Origin: an uncultured Bacteroidales bacterium
GTDB taxonomy: Bacteria > Bacteroidota > Bacteroidia > Bacteroidales > UBA932
Direction of reading: 5' to 3'
Assembly (NCBI GenBank): GCA_900319975.1
Contig: ONQP01000019.1
Location: forward strand, 1-52,630
DNA length: 52,630 nt
Made by a program: the position numbers and the translations under genes. Below, one piece after another: positions 26,789 to 35,021 of this stretch (position 1 is the first letter of the stretch; each line of letters starts with the position of its first letter). The notes under the pieces are model-generated. The model was not told the origin of the DNA and did no database searches. It saw only the letters and a list, made by a program, of their open reading frames with translations.

Positions 26789-27495
26789 CACCAATTCTTT
26801 TCTTTCTGACGGGACTTCAGCAGGGCAGCCTTCTCCTTGTTCACCTTGTCCTGGGTCGCCTTTTCCTGGGCCTGGATGGCCTTCAGCATCTGCTGGACCT
26901 GCTGCGGCGAGATCTCCTGCTGCTTCTGGCCGTCACCCTGGTCCTGCCGGTCCTGGTCCTGGTTCTGGTCTTGGTCCTGGTCCTGCTGGTCCTGGTTTTG
27001 ATTCTGGTTCTGTTGATTCTGCTGATTCTGCTGGTTTTGCTGGTTCTGCTGATTCTGGCGGTTCTGGTCTCCCCCTCCCTCATTCTCCAGCATCTTCTTG
27101 GCGTAGATGTAATTCTCCTTGGCCTCCAGGTCGCCGGGATCACGCAGCAAGGCCGCCTTGTACATATCGACGGCGTTCTGCCAGTCTTTCTGCTGCGCGG
27201 CGGCATTGCCGGCATTGTAGCAGTATTGCGCCGGCACGAGCGGGTGCTGGACGCCGTTCAGCGTCTTGAACGCCCCCTCGAAGTCCTCCTGCCGGTACAG
27301 GGCCGATGCCAGGTCGTAGCGCGCGGTCACGGACATGGAGTCCTTGACCAGCGCCTTGCGATAGTCGATCTCCGCTTCCTTGAACTGGTCGCGGCGGAAC
27401 TTGCGGTTGCCAGCCCGCACGTCGTGGCGGTCTGCCTGCGCGAAGGCGGACAGACTGCAGAACAGCAGCAGGATGGCCAGTAAACTATTTCTCAT
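26788..27495 (-). CDS. batC: BatC-like tetratricopeptide protein
   Basis: The 235-residue product starts MRNSLLAILLLF with a signal peptide ending AFAQ. TPR repeats follow (EAEIDYRKALVKDSMSVTAR; AQYCYNAGNAAAQQKDWQNA). A long Gln/Asn/Asp low-complexity tract runs through the C-terminal third, before a helical QQVQQMLKAIQAQEK end. BatC is a periplasmic adaptor in the Bat complex. The start at ATG 27495 is inside the end of batB (11-base overlap). Confidence 0.85.
   Translation of the reverse strand: MRNSLLAILLLFCSLSAFAQADRHDVRAGNRKFRRDQFKEAEIDYRKALVKDSMSVTARYDLASALYRQEDFEGAFKTLNGVQHPLVPAQYCYNAGNAAAQQKDWQNAVDMYKAALLRDPGDLEAKENYIYAKKMLENEGGGDQNRQNQQNQQNQQNQQNQQNQNQNQDQQDQDQDQNQDQDRQDQGDGQKQQEISPQQVQQMLKAIQAQEKATQDKVNKEKAALLKSRQKEKNW
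26925..27068 (-). repeat. Coding Gln/Asn/Asp-rich tandem tract in batC
   Basis: Tandem short units encode repeated QNQ, QDQ and NQQ triplets. The DNA is a run of CAG/AAT/GAC-type codons (read on the minus strand) in imperfect 9-12 base units. Such tracts change length easily by slippage. Confidence 0.8.
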
Positions 27496-28492
27496 CGAAC
27501 AACCTCCTTTTGGCGCGACGCTCGCCGACCAGCATCTCCAGCACGAAGAAGAAGAGCGCCGCCGCGAAGAAATACATATACTGTTCGTCATACTCCTCGA
27601 AGACGGTGCTGTTGAAGCGCTCGTCCTCGAGCTTGCGGATCTCGGAGAGGATGGGGTTGAGACCGAACTCCTCGCTGCCCGCATGGACATAGGCGCCGTT
27701 GCCCTCGGACGCGACGCGCTTGAGTGTCTCTTCGTCCAGGCGGGTCACGACGATGTTGCCGTCCTTGTCCTTCATCAGGTCGCCGTCCAGCGGGATCGGC
27801 TGGCCGCGCAGCGAGCCCACGCCGACCGTGTAGACGCGGATCCCCGTCGACGCCACCTGGCGGGCGGCTTCCACGGGATCGTCTTCGTGGTTCTCGCCGT
27901 CGGTGATCACGATGATGGCGCGGCTCTTCTCGCTCTGCACGCTGAAGCTCTTGGCGGCCGTGAGGATGGCGTCACCGATGGCGGTGCCCTGCACGGGCAC
28001 GGACTGGGTGTCGATCATGTTCAAGAACATCTTGGCGGACACATAGTCCGTCGTGATCGGCAGTTGCACGAAGGACGTGCCGGCAAAGATGATCAGGCCG
28101 ATCCGGTCGCCGTCCAGCCGGTCCACGATGCGGGAGATGGCCAGCTTGGCCCGCGACAGGCGGTCGGGGGAATAGTCCTGGGCGAGCATCGAGTTGGACA
28201 CGTCCAGGCAGATCATGATCTCGGCTCCCTTGGTCTCGCGCTCGACGAGCTTGGCGCCCAGCAGCGGGCGGGCCAGGCCGATCGCGAAGCAGGCGAAGCC
28301 GATGCAGAAGAGGACGGTCCGCCACCAGCCCTTGGCCGAAGACCAGGAGGGCATCAGGGCGGCGACGAGCTTCTCGTCGCCGAAACGGCGGATGCGGGCG
28401 CGGCGGGCGCGGCGCAGGAGCGCGTATCCGGCCAGGATCAGCGGCACGAGCAGCAGCAGCCACAGGAAATAGGCACGGGCAAACATCAACAT
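27485..28492 (-). CDS. batB: BatB, von Willebrand factor A membrane protein
   Basis: The 335-residue protein has two N-terminal transmembrane helices (FLWLLLLVPLILAGYALL and TVLFCIGFACFAIGLA), a VWA domain with MIDAS motif DVSNSMLAQD plus distal Thr and Asp (TDGENHEDD), and a C-terminal helix (MYFFAAALFFFVLEML). VWA domains bind metal and protein partners. It lies 1 base after batA and overlaps batC. A second ATG at 28486 is also possible. Confidence 0.92.
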   Translation of the reverse strand: MLMFARAYFLWLLLLVPLILAGYALLRRARRARIRRFGDEKLVAALMPSWSSAKGWWRTVLFCIGFACFAIGLARPLLGAKLVERETKGAEIMICLDVSNSMLAQDYSPDRLSRAKLAISRIVDRLDGDRIGLIIFAGTSFVQLPITTDYVSAKMFLNMIDTQSVPVQGTAIGDAILTAAKSFSVQSEKSRAIIVITDGENHEDDPVEAARQVASTGIRVYTVGVGSLRGQPIPLDGDLMKDKDGNIVVTRLDEETLKRVASEGNGAYVHAGSEEFGLNPILSEIRKLEDERFNSTVFEEYDEQYMYFFAAALFFFVLEMLVGERRAKRRLFDEK

Positions 28493-28493
28493 A

Positions 28494-29477
28494 CTACGGC
28501 ATCCTCCTCAATAAAAGTCCTACGAACAGTTCGAGAAGCAGGCAGATGAGCGCCGCCACGCCGAAACGTCCGAACAATTCCTTATAGACGGGGAAGCTGT
28601 CCACCGACGTGCGGGCCTTCTCCATCTTGTTGATCTCCGAATAGATCTCCGCGAGCTTGGTGTTGTCCGTGGCGCGGAAATAGCGGCCGCCGGTGCTCTC
28701 GGAAATCTGCTTGAGCAGGTTCTCGTCGATCTCGACCTGCATCTTGCGCATCTCCACGCCCCAGGGCGTCATCACCGGATAGGGCGCGAGCCCGTTGGCG
28801 CCCACGCCGATCGTATAGACGCGGATGCCATAGGTCCTGGCGATCTCGGCCGCCGTGAGCGGGGCCACCTCGCCGGTGTTGTTGACGCCGTCCGTCAGCA
28901 GGATGACCACGCGGCTCGGCGCGTCGGAATCCATCATGCGGGTCACCGCCGTGCCAAGGCCGTTGCCGATGGCGGTGCCGTCCTCGATCAGGTCGGTCTG
29001 CACCTCCTTCATCAGGTTGATCAGCGTGGCGCGGTCGGTCGTCAGCGGGCACTGCGTGTAGCTCTCGCCCGCAAAGACCACGATGCCCATCCGGTCAGTC
29101 GGCCGCTGGGCGATGAATTCGATGGCGATGTCCTTGGCCGCGCTGATGCGGTCGGGCGTGAAGTCACGCGCCAGCATACTCGTGGAGACGTCCATCACCA
29201 GCATGATGTCGATGCCCTCCGTGTCGCGCTTCTCGACCTCGGAGGTCGAGCGCGGACGGGCCAGCGCCACCACGATCAGGCAGAGCGCGGCGGTGCGCAG
29301 CACCATCGGGACGTGGCGCAAGACGGATTTGAGGTTGCGGCCGGCCTGCATCCAGGGCGCGAGCGTCGCGACGCGCAGGTGCGGGCGCCGCTCCGCCAGC
29401 TCCCGGTAGAGATAGAGGCCGGCGAGCAGCAGCGGTACGAGGAGCAGCCACAGAAGGGAAGGATACTCAAAGTTCAT
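28494..29477 (-). CDS. batA: BatA, von Willebrand factor A membrane protein
   Basis: The 327-residue paralogue of BatB starts MNFEYPSLLWLLLVP. It has two N-terminal membrane helices, MIDAS DVSTSMLARD, a TDGVNNTGE loop, and a C-terminal helix (VAALICLLLELFVGLLL). BatA and BatB are thought to form a heteromeric inner-membrane complex in Bacteroidota. An upstream in-frame start at 29501 would lie deeper inside the preceding gene. The chosen ATG overlaps that gene by 11 bases, which is typical of this operon. Confidence 0.92.
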   Translation of the reverse strand: MNFEYPSLLWLLLVPLLLAGLYLYRELAERRPHLRVATLAPWMQAGRNLKSVLRHVPMVLRTAALCLIVVALARPRSTSEVEKRDTEGIDIMLVMDVSTSMLARDFTPDRISAAKDIAIEFIAQRPTDRMGIVVFAGESYTQCPLTTDRATLINLMKEVQTDLIEDGTAIGNGLGTAVTRMMDSDAPSRVVILLTDGVNNTGEVAPLTAAEIARTYGIRVYTIGVGANGLAPYPVMTPWGVEMRKMQVEIDENLLKQISESTGGRYFRATDNTKLAEIYSEINKMEKARTSVDSFPVYKELFGRFGVAALICLLLELFVGLLLRRMP

Positions 29478-30429
29478 CCGGATTCTTCTGCTCCTCCTCA
29501 AGCACGGTCTGGTAGGTGGAAGTCACGAAACGGACGGCCGTCGGCAGCGCACGGGCGTTGTCCTCGTCGGAAGCCACGTGCTTGGCGAACTTGACGAAGT
29601 CGGCGCACTCGAAGACGCCGCGCAGGTCCTCGCGCAAGTCCGCCGGCAGGTCCTTCTCGCCCTTCAGGGCGTCGAAGAGCTCGGCCGTGGTCATCTCCGG
29701 CGCATCCACGCCGAAGCGGTCCGCGATATAGAATTTCAGGGCATCGGTGATGCCCGAATAATAGGCTTTCTGCTTGTCTGCGGCCCAGAACTTCTCGCCG
29801 CGCCACTTGTCCAGCTCGCGCAGCGCCACGATGTAGGCCGGGTCACGGCTCACCGGCGTGCCGTCCGCGCGCCGCCGCCGGATGATCACCAGGCAAACGG
29901 TCAGGGCCACGAGGCCCGCGACCAGCCAGAGCAGCATCACCCAGGGGACGACCTCTTTGGCCGTCAGCGGATAGCGCATCTGACCCTTGATGTCGTGAAG
30001 CTGGTAGGTCGCCGTGTCGACCGGCATGGTCTTCACGTCCAGGTCCAGTCCTTCGAACACCAGGGTATCCTTGTCGCGCAGCACGCGGATGTCGGGCAGC
30101 CGGTAGATACCCTCCTCGAACGGTGCGATCACGACGCTGCCGCGCAGGTTGTACCGCCGCACGCGCTCCTTCGAGCCCGGCTGGCGGACGCGCAGGCGCG
30201 CCGTCGTGTCGAGCTGCCAGTTGCGCAGGAGCAGCAGCGAATCGGTGGCATGCTCCCGGTAATCAAACAGGAGGATGGAGGTCCCCTCCGGCACGCTGTC
30301 CAGCTGGAACCCGTATTCGATCTGGTCCGCGATCAGGATGGAATCCCGGGGCTGGAGCTGCTTGATCCAGGCAGGTCCAGCCGGAACGGTCTCCAGCAAC
30401 GCGGCCAGTATGAGCGTCAAAATCTTCAT
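29467..30429 (-). CDS. Bat-operon membrane protein of unknown function
   Basis: The 320-residue product begins with a hydrophobic leader (MKILTLILAALLETV), then a beta-rich periplasmic domain (IEYGFQLDSVPEGTSILLFD), one transmembrane helix near residues 170-190 (VMLLWLVAGLVALTVCLVII) and a cytoplasmic helical domain (YYSGITDALKFYIADRFGV, MTTAELFDAL). The last domain resembles the cytoplasmic tail of BatD. Position between DUF58 and batA is the conserved place for this otherwise unnamed component. Confidence 0.8.
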   Translation of the reverse strand: MKILTLILAALLETVPAGPAWIKQLQPRDSILIADQIEYGFQLDSVPEGTSILLFDYREHATDSLLLLRNWQLDTTARLRVRQPGSKERVRRYNLRGSVVIAPFEEGIYRLPDIRVLRDKDTLVFEGLDLDVKTMPVDTATYQLHDIKGQMRYPLTAKEVVPWVMLLWLVAGLVALTVCLVIIRRRRADGTPVSRDPAYIVALRELDKWRGEKFWAADKQKAYYSGITDALKFYIADRFGVDAPEMTTAELFDALKGEKDLPADLREDLRGVFECADFVKFAKHVASDEDNARALPTAVRFVTSTYQTVLEEEQKNPDEL

Positions 30430-31328
30430 CTGCGGTTAAACAGGGCCATCAGGCCTTTGACATAGTCGTCGTCCGTGGCAATGTCCACGTGGTCGACCTG
30501 GTATTTGTTGAACAGGGCGTCCTGCCGGGCGGTCAGGTCGGCGAACCAGCGCTCGTACGCCACGCGGACCTTGCGGCTGTCGGTATCGATCCAGGCGGCC
30601 GCGCCGGTCTCGCTGTCCTTGACGTGGACGAAGCCCACGGCAGGCAGCGAGCGCTCGCGCGGGTCGTGCACCTGGATGACGCTCAGGTCGTGGCGGTTCA
30701 CCGCCACCTTGAGCGCCTCCTCGTAGCGCGGGTTGCCCTGCGCGTCCGCGTCCAGCAGGTCGCTGAGCAGGAATGCCGTGCATTTCTTCTTGATCGCGTT
30801 GGTCAGGAACTTCAGCGCGGCGCCGACGTCCGTGCCATCGGAAACGGGCTGCAGCTCCAGCATCTCGCGGATGATGTGCAGCAGGTGCGAGCGGCCCTTG
30901 CCCGGCGGGATGAATTTCTCGACCCGGTCGGAGAAGAACAGCGCGCCCACCTTGTCGTTGTTGAGGATGGCGCTGAACGAGAGCACGGCCGCGATCTCCG
31001 CGAGGCGCTCGCGCTTGGTGCACTCCGCCGTGCCGAACAGGCCCGAGCGGCTCACGTCAACGAGCAGCACCACCGTCAGTTCGCGCTCCTCTTCGTAGAC
31101 CTTGACGTAGGGCGTGCGCAGGCGCGCCGTGACGTTCCAGTCCATGGCGCGCACGTCGTCCCCCCACTGGTACTCCCGCACCTCGCTGAATGCCATGCCA
31201 CGGCCCTTGAAGGCCGAATGGTACTCGCCGGCGAAAATCTGGTGGGAGAGCGCCTTGGTCTTGATCTCGATCTTCCTGACTTTCTTCAGGAGCTCGGTCG
31301 CGCGGGTATTACGGGACGATGACGGCAT
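30426..31328 (-). CDS. DUF58 domain protein of the MoxR/Bat operon
   Basis: The 300-residue protein carries the DUF58 signature (FKGRGMAFSEVREYQWGDD with DWNVTARLRTPYVKVY) and a degenerate VWA-like fold (VVLLVDVSRSGLFG). DUF58 proteins are encoded next to MoxR ATPases and are believed to act as their partners. The start overlaps the end of moxR by 20 bases, and its end overlaps the next gene by 4. Confidence 0.92.
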   Translation of the reverse strand: MPSSSRNTRATELLKKVRKIEIKTKALSHQIFAGEYHSAFKGRGMAFSEVREYQWGDDVRAMDWNVTARLRTPYVKVYEEERELTVVLLVDVSRSGLFGTAECTKRERLAEIAAVLSFSAILNNDKVGALFFSDRVEKFIPPGKGRSHLLHIIREMLELQPVSDGTDVGAALKFLTNAIKKKCTAFLLSDLLDADAQGNPRYEEALKVAVNRHDLSVIQVHDPRERSLPAVGFVHVKDSETGAAAWIDTDSRKVRVAYERWFADLTARQDALFNKYQVDHVDIATDDDYVKGLMALFNRR

Positions 31329-32286
31329 TGATGACCTGCTCGATGATCTCTTCCTCGTAGGTCAGGCCGATACGGTGGCGCAGCACCTCCGGGCACACGG
31401 CACGGACATCCTCGGGGATGACGTAGCCGCGGCGCTTGATGAACGCATAGGCCTTGGCCGCCATCGACAGGCTGATGCTCGCACGCGGCGAGCCGCCATA
31501 GGCGATCAGGTCCTTCAGATTCTTCAGGCCATACTCCTCGGGAGTACGGGTCGCATAGACGATGTCTACGATATAGCGCTCGATCTTCTCGTCCATATAG
31601 ACTTCACGCACGAGGTCGCGGGCGCGGGCGATGTCCTCGGGGCGCACGACGGGCGTGGCCTTGGGGAACTCCCCGCTGTTGTTCATCCGGATGATGAGCT
31701 TCTCCTCTTCCTTCTTGGGATAGCCCACGACGACCTTCAGCATGAAACGGTCCACCTGGGCCTCCGGGAGGGGGTAGGTGCCTTCCTGCTCGATCGGGTT
31801 CTGCGTGGCCATCACGAGGAAGGGACGCGGCAGCGGGAAGGTCTGGTCGCCCAGGGTCACCTGCCGCTCCTGCATCGCCTCGAGCAGGGCGGACTGGACC
31901 TTGGCCGGGGCGCGGTTGATTTCGTCCGCGAGGACGAAGTTGGCGAACACGGGGCCCTTATGCACTTCGAACTGCTCTTTCTTCTGGGAGTAGATCAGGG
32001 TGCCGGTCACGTCGGCCGGCAGGAGGTCAGGGGTGAACTGGATGCGGCTGAACTTGCCGTCGACAGCCTGGGCGAGGGTGCTGATCGCCAGGGTCTTGGC
32101 CAGACCCGGCACGCCTTCGAGCAGGATGTGCCCGTCGGCGAGCATCGCGATCATCAGGTTCTCCACCAGGTGCTTCTGCCCGACGATCACCTTGCCCATT
32201 TCCAGCGACAGGAGGTCGACGAACGCGCTCTCTTTCTGGATGCGTTCATTCAACTCCTTGATGTTTACACTTTCCATATAATTCAT
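31309..32286 (-). CDS. moxR: MoxR-family AAA+ ATPase
   Basis: The 325-residue ATPase has Walker A GVPGLAKT, Walker B FVLADEINRA, sensor 1 MATQNPIE and the GGSPRAS arginine-finger region. MoxR proteins are chaperone-like AAA+ ATPases that act on VWA-containing complexes, here presumably BatA/BatB. It is the first gene of the operon. A second ATG nine bases downstream (32277) is also possible. No -7 box was found for it, so its promoter is unassigned. Confidence 0.95.
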   Translation of the reverse strand: MNYMESVNIKELNERIQKESAFVDLLSLEMGKVIVGQKHLVENLMIAMLADGHILLEGVPGLAKTLAISTLAQAVDGKFSRIQFTPDLLPADVTGTLIYSQKKEQFEVHKGPVFANFVLADEINRAPAKVQSALLEAMQERQVTLGDQTFPLPRPFLVMATQNPIEQEGTYPLPEAQVDRFMLKVVVGYPKKEEEKLIIRMNNSGEFPKATPVVRPEDIARARDLVREVYMDEKIERYIVDIVYATRTPEEYGLKNLKDLIAYGGSPRASISLSMAAKAYAFIKRRGYVIPEDVRAVCPEVLRHRIGLTYEEEIIEQVINAVIVP

Positions 32287-32294
32287 TAATTTTG
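32287..32294 (+). promoter_or_regulatory. -7 box TAATTTTG for truA
   Basis: TAATTTTG matches TAnnTTTG and lies 11 bases before the truA start, in the divergent gap with moxR. No good -33 element. Confidence 0.55.
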
Positions 32295-32305
32295 CGGTCA
32301 GTTTT

Positions 32306-33103
32306 ATGCGTTACCTCATCAAGCTCTCCTACAACGGCGCGGACTTCTGCGGATGGCAGGTCCAACCGGACGCCCCGAGTGTCCAACAGGCGCTCGAAAA
32401 CGCCCTGTCCACGCTGCTGCACGCTTCCGTGGCCGTGACCGGCGCAGGCCGGACCGATACGGGCGTCAACGCCATCGGCTACGTCGCTCATTTCGACGCA
32501 GCCGGGGAGCTTGACACGCATCAATTGCGCTACAAATTGAATGCCATCCTGCCCCGTTCCGTGGTCATTCACGAAATCGCTCCGGCAGCCCCGGAATTCC
32601 ACGCCAGGTTCGACGCCACGAGACGCGAATATACATATTTTCTGCATCGCGTCAAAGACCCTTTCGTGGACGCCTTTTCCTATCTCTACACCTTTCCCGG
32701 GGTGGATTTCGAAGCGATGGACCGGGCCGCGCAAGCGCTTCTGGGACAGCACGATTTCCGTTGCTTCGAGAAGACGGGCGCCGACTCCAAGACCTCGCTC
32801 TGCACGGTCTTCGAGGCCGGCTGGCACCGCTACACGCCGACCCACCTCGCCCTGACGGGCCGGCAGGGCGGCGACGACTACTGGTACTTCCGCATCGCAG
32901 CCGACCGTTTCCTGCGCAACATGGTCCGCGCCGTGGTCGGGACGCTGCTCGAGGTCGGCCGCGGCAAGCGCAGCGTCGAGGACTTCGCAGCGCTCGTCCT
33001 GCCCCCGGATTACGACCTTTCCGGCGAGAAGGTATCGAGACGTAGTCTCGCGGGCGAAAGCGCCCCCGCGGAGGCCCTCTTCCTCAGCGAAGTCGATTAT
33101 TGA
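32306..33103 (+). CDS. truA: tRNA pseudouridine(38-40) synthase
   Basis: The 265-residue enzyme makes pseudouridine at positions 38-40 of the tRNA anticodon arm. The catalytic aspartate is D51 in GAGRTDTGVNA. The FHARFDATRREYTYFL and RFLRNMVRAVVGTLLEVG motifs are intact. Length and start (MRYLIKLSYNG) are typical. Confidence 0.95.
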   Translation: MRYLIKLSYNGADFCGWQVQPDAPSVQQALENALSTLLHASVAVTGAGRTDTGVNAIGYVAHFDAAGELDTHQLRYKLNAILPRSVVIHEIAPAAPEFHARFDATRREYTYFLHRVKDPFVDAFSYLYTFPGVDFEAMDRAAQALLGQHDFRCFEKTGADSKTSLCTVFEAGWHRYTPTHLALTGRQGGDDYWYFRIAADRFLRNMVRAVVGTLLEVGRGKRSVEDFAALVLPPDYDLSGEKVSRRSLAGESAPAEALFLSEVDY

Positions 33104-33158
33104 TTACAGATTTCTTGATTATCAGGCCAAAAACGGCCAAAAATCCCAAAAATCTCCG

Positions 33159-33166
33159 TATATTTG
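33159..33166 (+). promoter_or_regulatory. -7 box TATATTTG for the exbB-exbD-tonB operon
   Basis: TATATTTG is a full match to TAnnTTTG, 60 bases upstream of the exbB ATG. No TTG at the -33 position. It is the likely promoter for exbB through to parC. Confidence 0.65.
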
Positions 33167-33226
33167 TACGATTATGCCCTAATGGGCAGATTTTTTGCAA
33201 TTGTTGGTTACAAAAAGAACCTAAAT

Positions 33227-33925
33227 ATGTTTACGATTCTCCTCCAGACAGACATCACGCCGGCGGTCCCCGTCCAGCAGGAGATGTCCTATTCGCTCAT
33301 CGAGATGGCAGCCAAGGGCGGCCCCCTGATGTGGGTCCTCCTCGCCCTCTCGATCATCGCCATCTACATCTTCGGCAAGAAGTGGTGGATCATCCGCCAG
33401 GCCGGCAAGATCGACAAGGATTTCATCAACGACATCCGCGACTACATCCACGAAGGCAAGACCAAGTCCGCCCGGACGCTGTGCGAGAAGTACGACGCGC
33501 CCGTCGCCCGGATGGTCGAGGCCGGCATCGCCCGCCTGGGCAAGCCCGCCACCGACGTGCAGGCCGCCATCGAGAATGTCGGCAACGTGGAGGTGGCCCG
33601 CCTGGAGAAGGGCCTTCCCTACCTCGCGACCATCGCGGGCGGCGCCCCGATGATCGGCTTCCTCGGCACCGTGATCGGTATGGTGCAGGCGTTCTTCAAC
33701 ATGTCCAACGCCGGCAACAACATCGACATCACCCTGCTGTCGAGCGGCATCTACACCGCCATGATCACCACGGTCGGCGGTCTGATCGTGGGTATCCTCG
33801 CCTACTTCGGCTACAACTTCCTGACGGCGCGCGTCTCCAACCTCGTGTACAGCATGGAGAACGCCACCATCCAGTTCATGGACATGCTCGGCGAGCCCGT
33901 CGCCGATGCCGCTAAAGCAGAATAA
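33227..33925 (+). CDS. exbB: MotA/TolQ/ExbB proton channel protein
   Basis: The 232-residue protein has three membrane helices (LMWVLLALSIIAIYIFG; ATIAGGAPMIGFLGTVIGMV; AMITTVGGLIVGILAYFGY) with the conserved ExbB/TolQ pore motifs. It forms the inner-membrane motor with ExbD that powers TonB receptors such as those in this window. ATG 33227 is chosen; an upstream in-frame codon at 33164 lies inside the promoter box. The stop is followed after one base by exbD. Confidence 0.92.
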   Translation: MFTILLQTDITPAVPVQQEMSYSLIEMAAKGGPLMWVLLALSIIAIYIFGKKWWIIRQAGKIDKDFINDIRDYIHEGKTKSARTLCEKYDAPVARMVEAGIARLGKPATDVQAAIENVGNVEVARLEKGLPYLATIAGGAPMIGFLGTVIGMVQAFFNMSNAGNNIDITLLSSGIYTAMITTVGGLIVGILAYFGYNFLTARVSNLVYSMENATIQFMDMLGEPVADAAKAE

Positions 33926-33926
33926 G

Positions 33927-34523
33927 ATGGCCCTCAAGCGTATCACCAAGGCGGATCCCAACATCGCGATGTCCTCGATGACGGACATCGTGTTCCTGCT
34001 GCTGATCTTCTTCCTGGTGACTTCCACCCTGGTCAATCCCAACGCCCTCAAGCTCCTGCTCCCCAAGAGCACCGGCCAGGTGGGCGCCAAGGCCACGGTG
34101 AGCGTCTCCATCAAGGACTGGGGCGAGGACCGCTTCACCTACCACATCAACGGAGCCCAGGAGCCCGTGGCCTTCGCCGAGGTGGAGGACGAGCTGGTGG
34201 ACCTGCTCCAGAGCGAGGAGGACCCCACCTTCTCCATCTACTCCGACGAGACCGTCCCCATCGGCGAGATCGTCCAGGTGATGAACATCGCCAACCGGCA
34301 TCATCCTGTCGGCGATCGCCCACGTGTGCGCCCTCGCCCTGGTGTCGACGTCCGGTCTGAAGTACATCTACCCCCCTCCCCAGGAGCAGTCGATGCTGAT
34401 CGACTTCACCGAGGCCCCCGAGCTGGTACAGCAGCTTCAGGGACAGGAGCCCCTCGCGGAAGAGGTCGACCTCACGCGTCCCGTCGAGCTGGCGCAGCGG
34501 AGCGAGTCCCCCTATGTGGCTGA
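33927..34523 (+). CDS. exbD: ExbD, with its natural C-terminus lost
   Basis: The first 124 or so residues are a normal ExbD: MALKRITKADPNIAMSSMTD, one membrane helix (IVFLLLIFFLVTSTL) with the conserved Asp, and a periplasmic domain ending IGEIVQVMNIANR. ExbD usually runs on for a dozen residues and stops. Here, from about base 34298, the frame continues into Arg/Pro-rich sequence (HHPVGDRPRVRPRPG...) that is just the tonB gene read out of frame, up to 34523. This marks a deletion that joins exbD to tonB. The true protein end is therefore not present. Confidence 0.82.
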   Translation: MALKRITKADPNIAMSSMTDIVFLLLIFFLVTSTLVNPNALKLLLPKSTGQVGAKATVSVSIKDWGEDRFTYHINGAQEPVAFAEVEDELVDLLQSEEDPTFSIYSDETVPIGEIVQVMNIANRHHPVGDRPRVRPRPGVDVRSEVHLPPSPGAVDADRLHRGPRAGTAASGTGAPRGRGRPHASRRAGAAERVPLCG

Positions 34524-35019
34524 CAAGCCCAACGAGACCCCGCAGACGCAGCCGGACCCGGTCGGCGACGTAGAGGTGCCTGCCCCCGAGCCGAAAGAGC
34601 CAGCCCTGGACCCCAGGGCCTCCTTCCCCGGGATGTCCCGCAAAGACACCAGCCACACGGCGCCGCACGCGGCGGCCGAGGCTGGGGAGGCCTTCAAGGC
34701 CGGTCAACCGCAGGGCAATACTGACCATGGCCGCACAGACGGCAAGCCCAACGCACACGTCGAAGGACGCAGCACGGTGGGCAACATCCCACGTCCCGTG
34801 TATAACGTACAGGAAAGCGGAGACGTGGTCGTTACCATTTGGGTGGACAACTACGGCAACGTAGTCAGAGCCGTGCCGGGAGGCGACGGCACCACCGTTA
34901 CAGACAACGCCCTCTGGGCGGCGGCGCGAAAGGCCGCGCTCGAGACGCACTTCAACATGAGCGCCGACGCTCCCGCAATGCAGGAGGGCACAATTACTTA
35001 TCATTTTAAACTCAAGTAG
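34297..35019 (+). pseudogene. tonB: TonB-family protein lacking its start codon and first residues
   Basis: The frame reads GIILSAIAHVCALALVSTSG (membrane helix), a Pro/Glu-rich spacer (PPPQEQSM...; PVGDVEVPAPEPKEPALD) and a TonB-C-like domain (VVVTIWVDNYGNVV, ALETHFN, ITYHFKLK). TonB spans the periplasm and couples ExbBD to receptors. No start codon lies upstream in this frame before a TGA at 34282; the first usable codon, GTG 34324, falls inside the membrane helix. So the N-terminal cytoplasmic tip is missing. It is followed 2 bases later by rluB. Confidence 0.8.
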
Positions 35020-35021
35020 TG

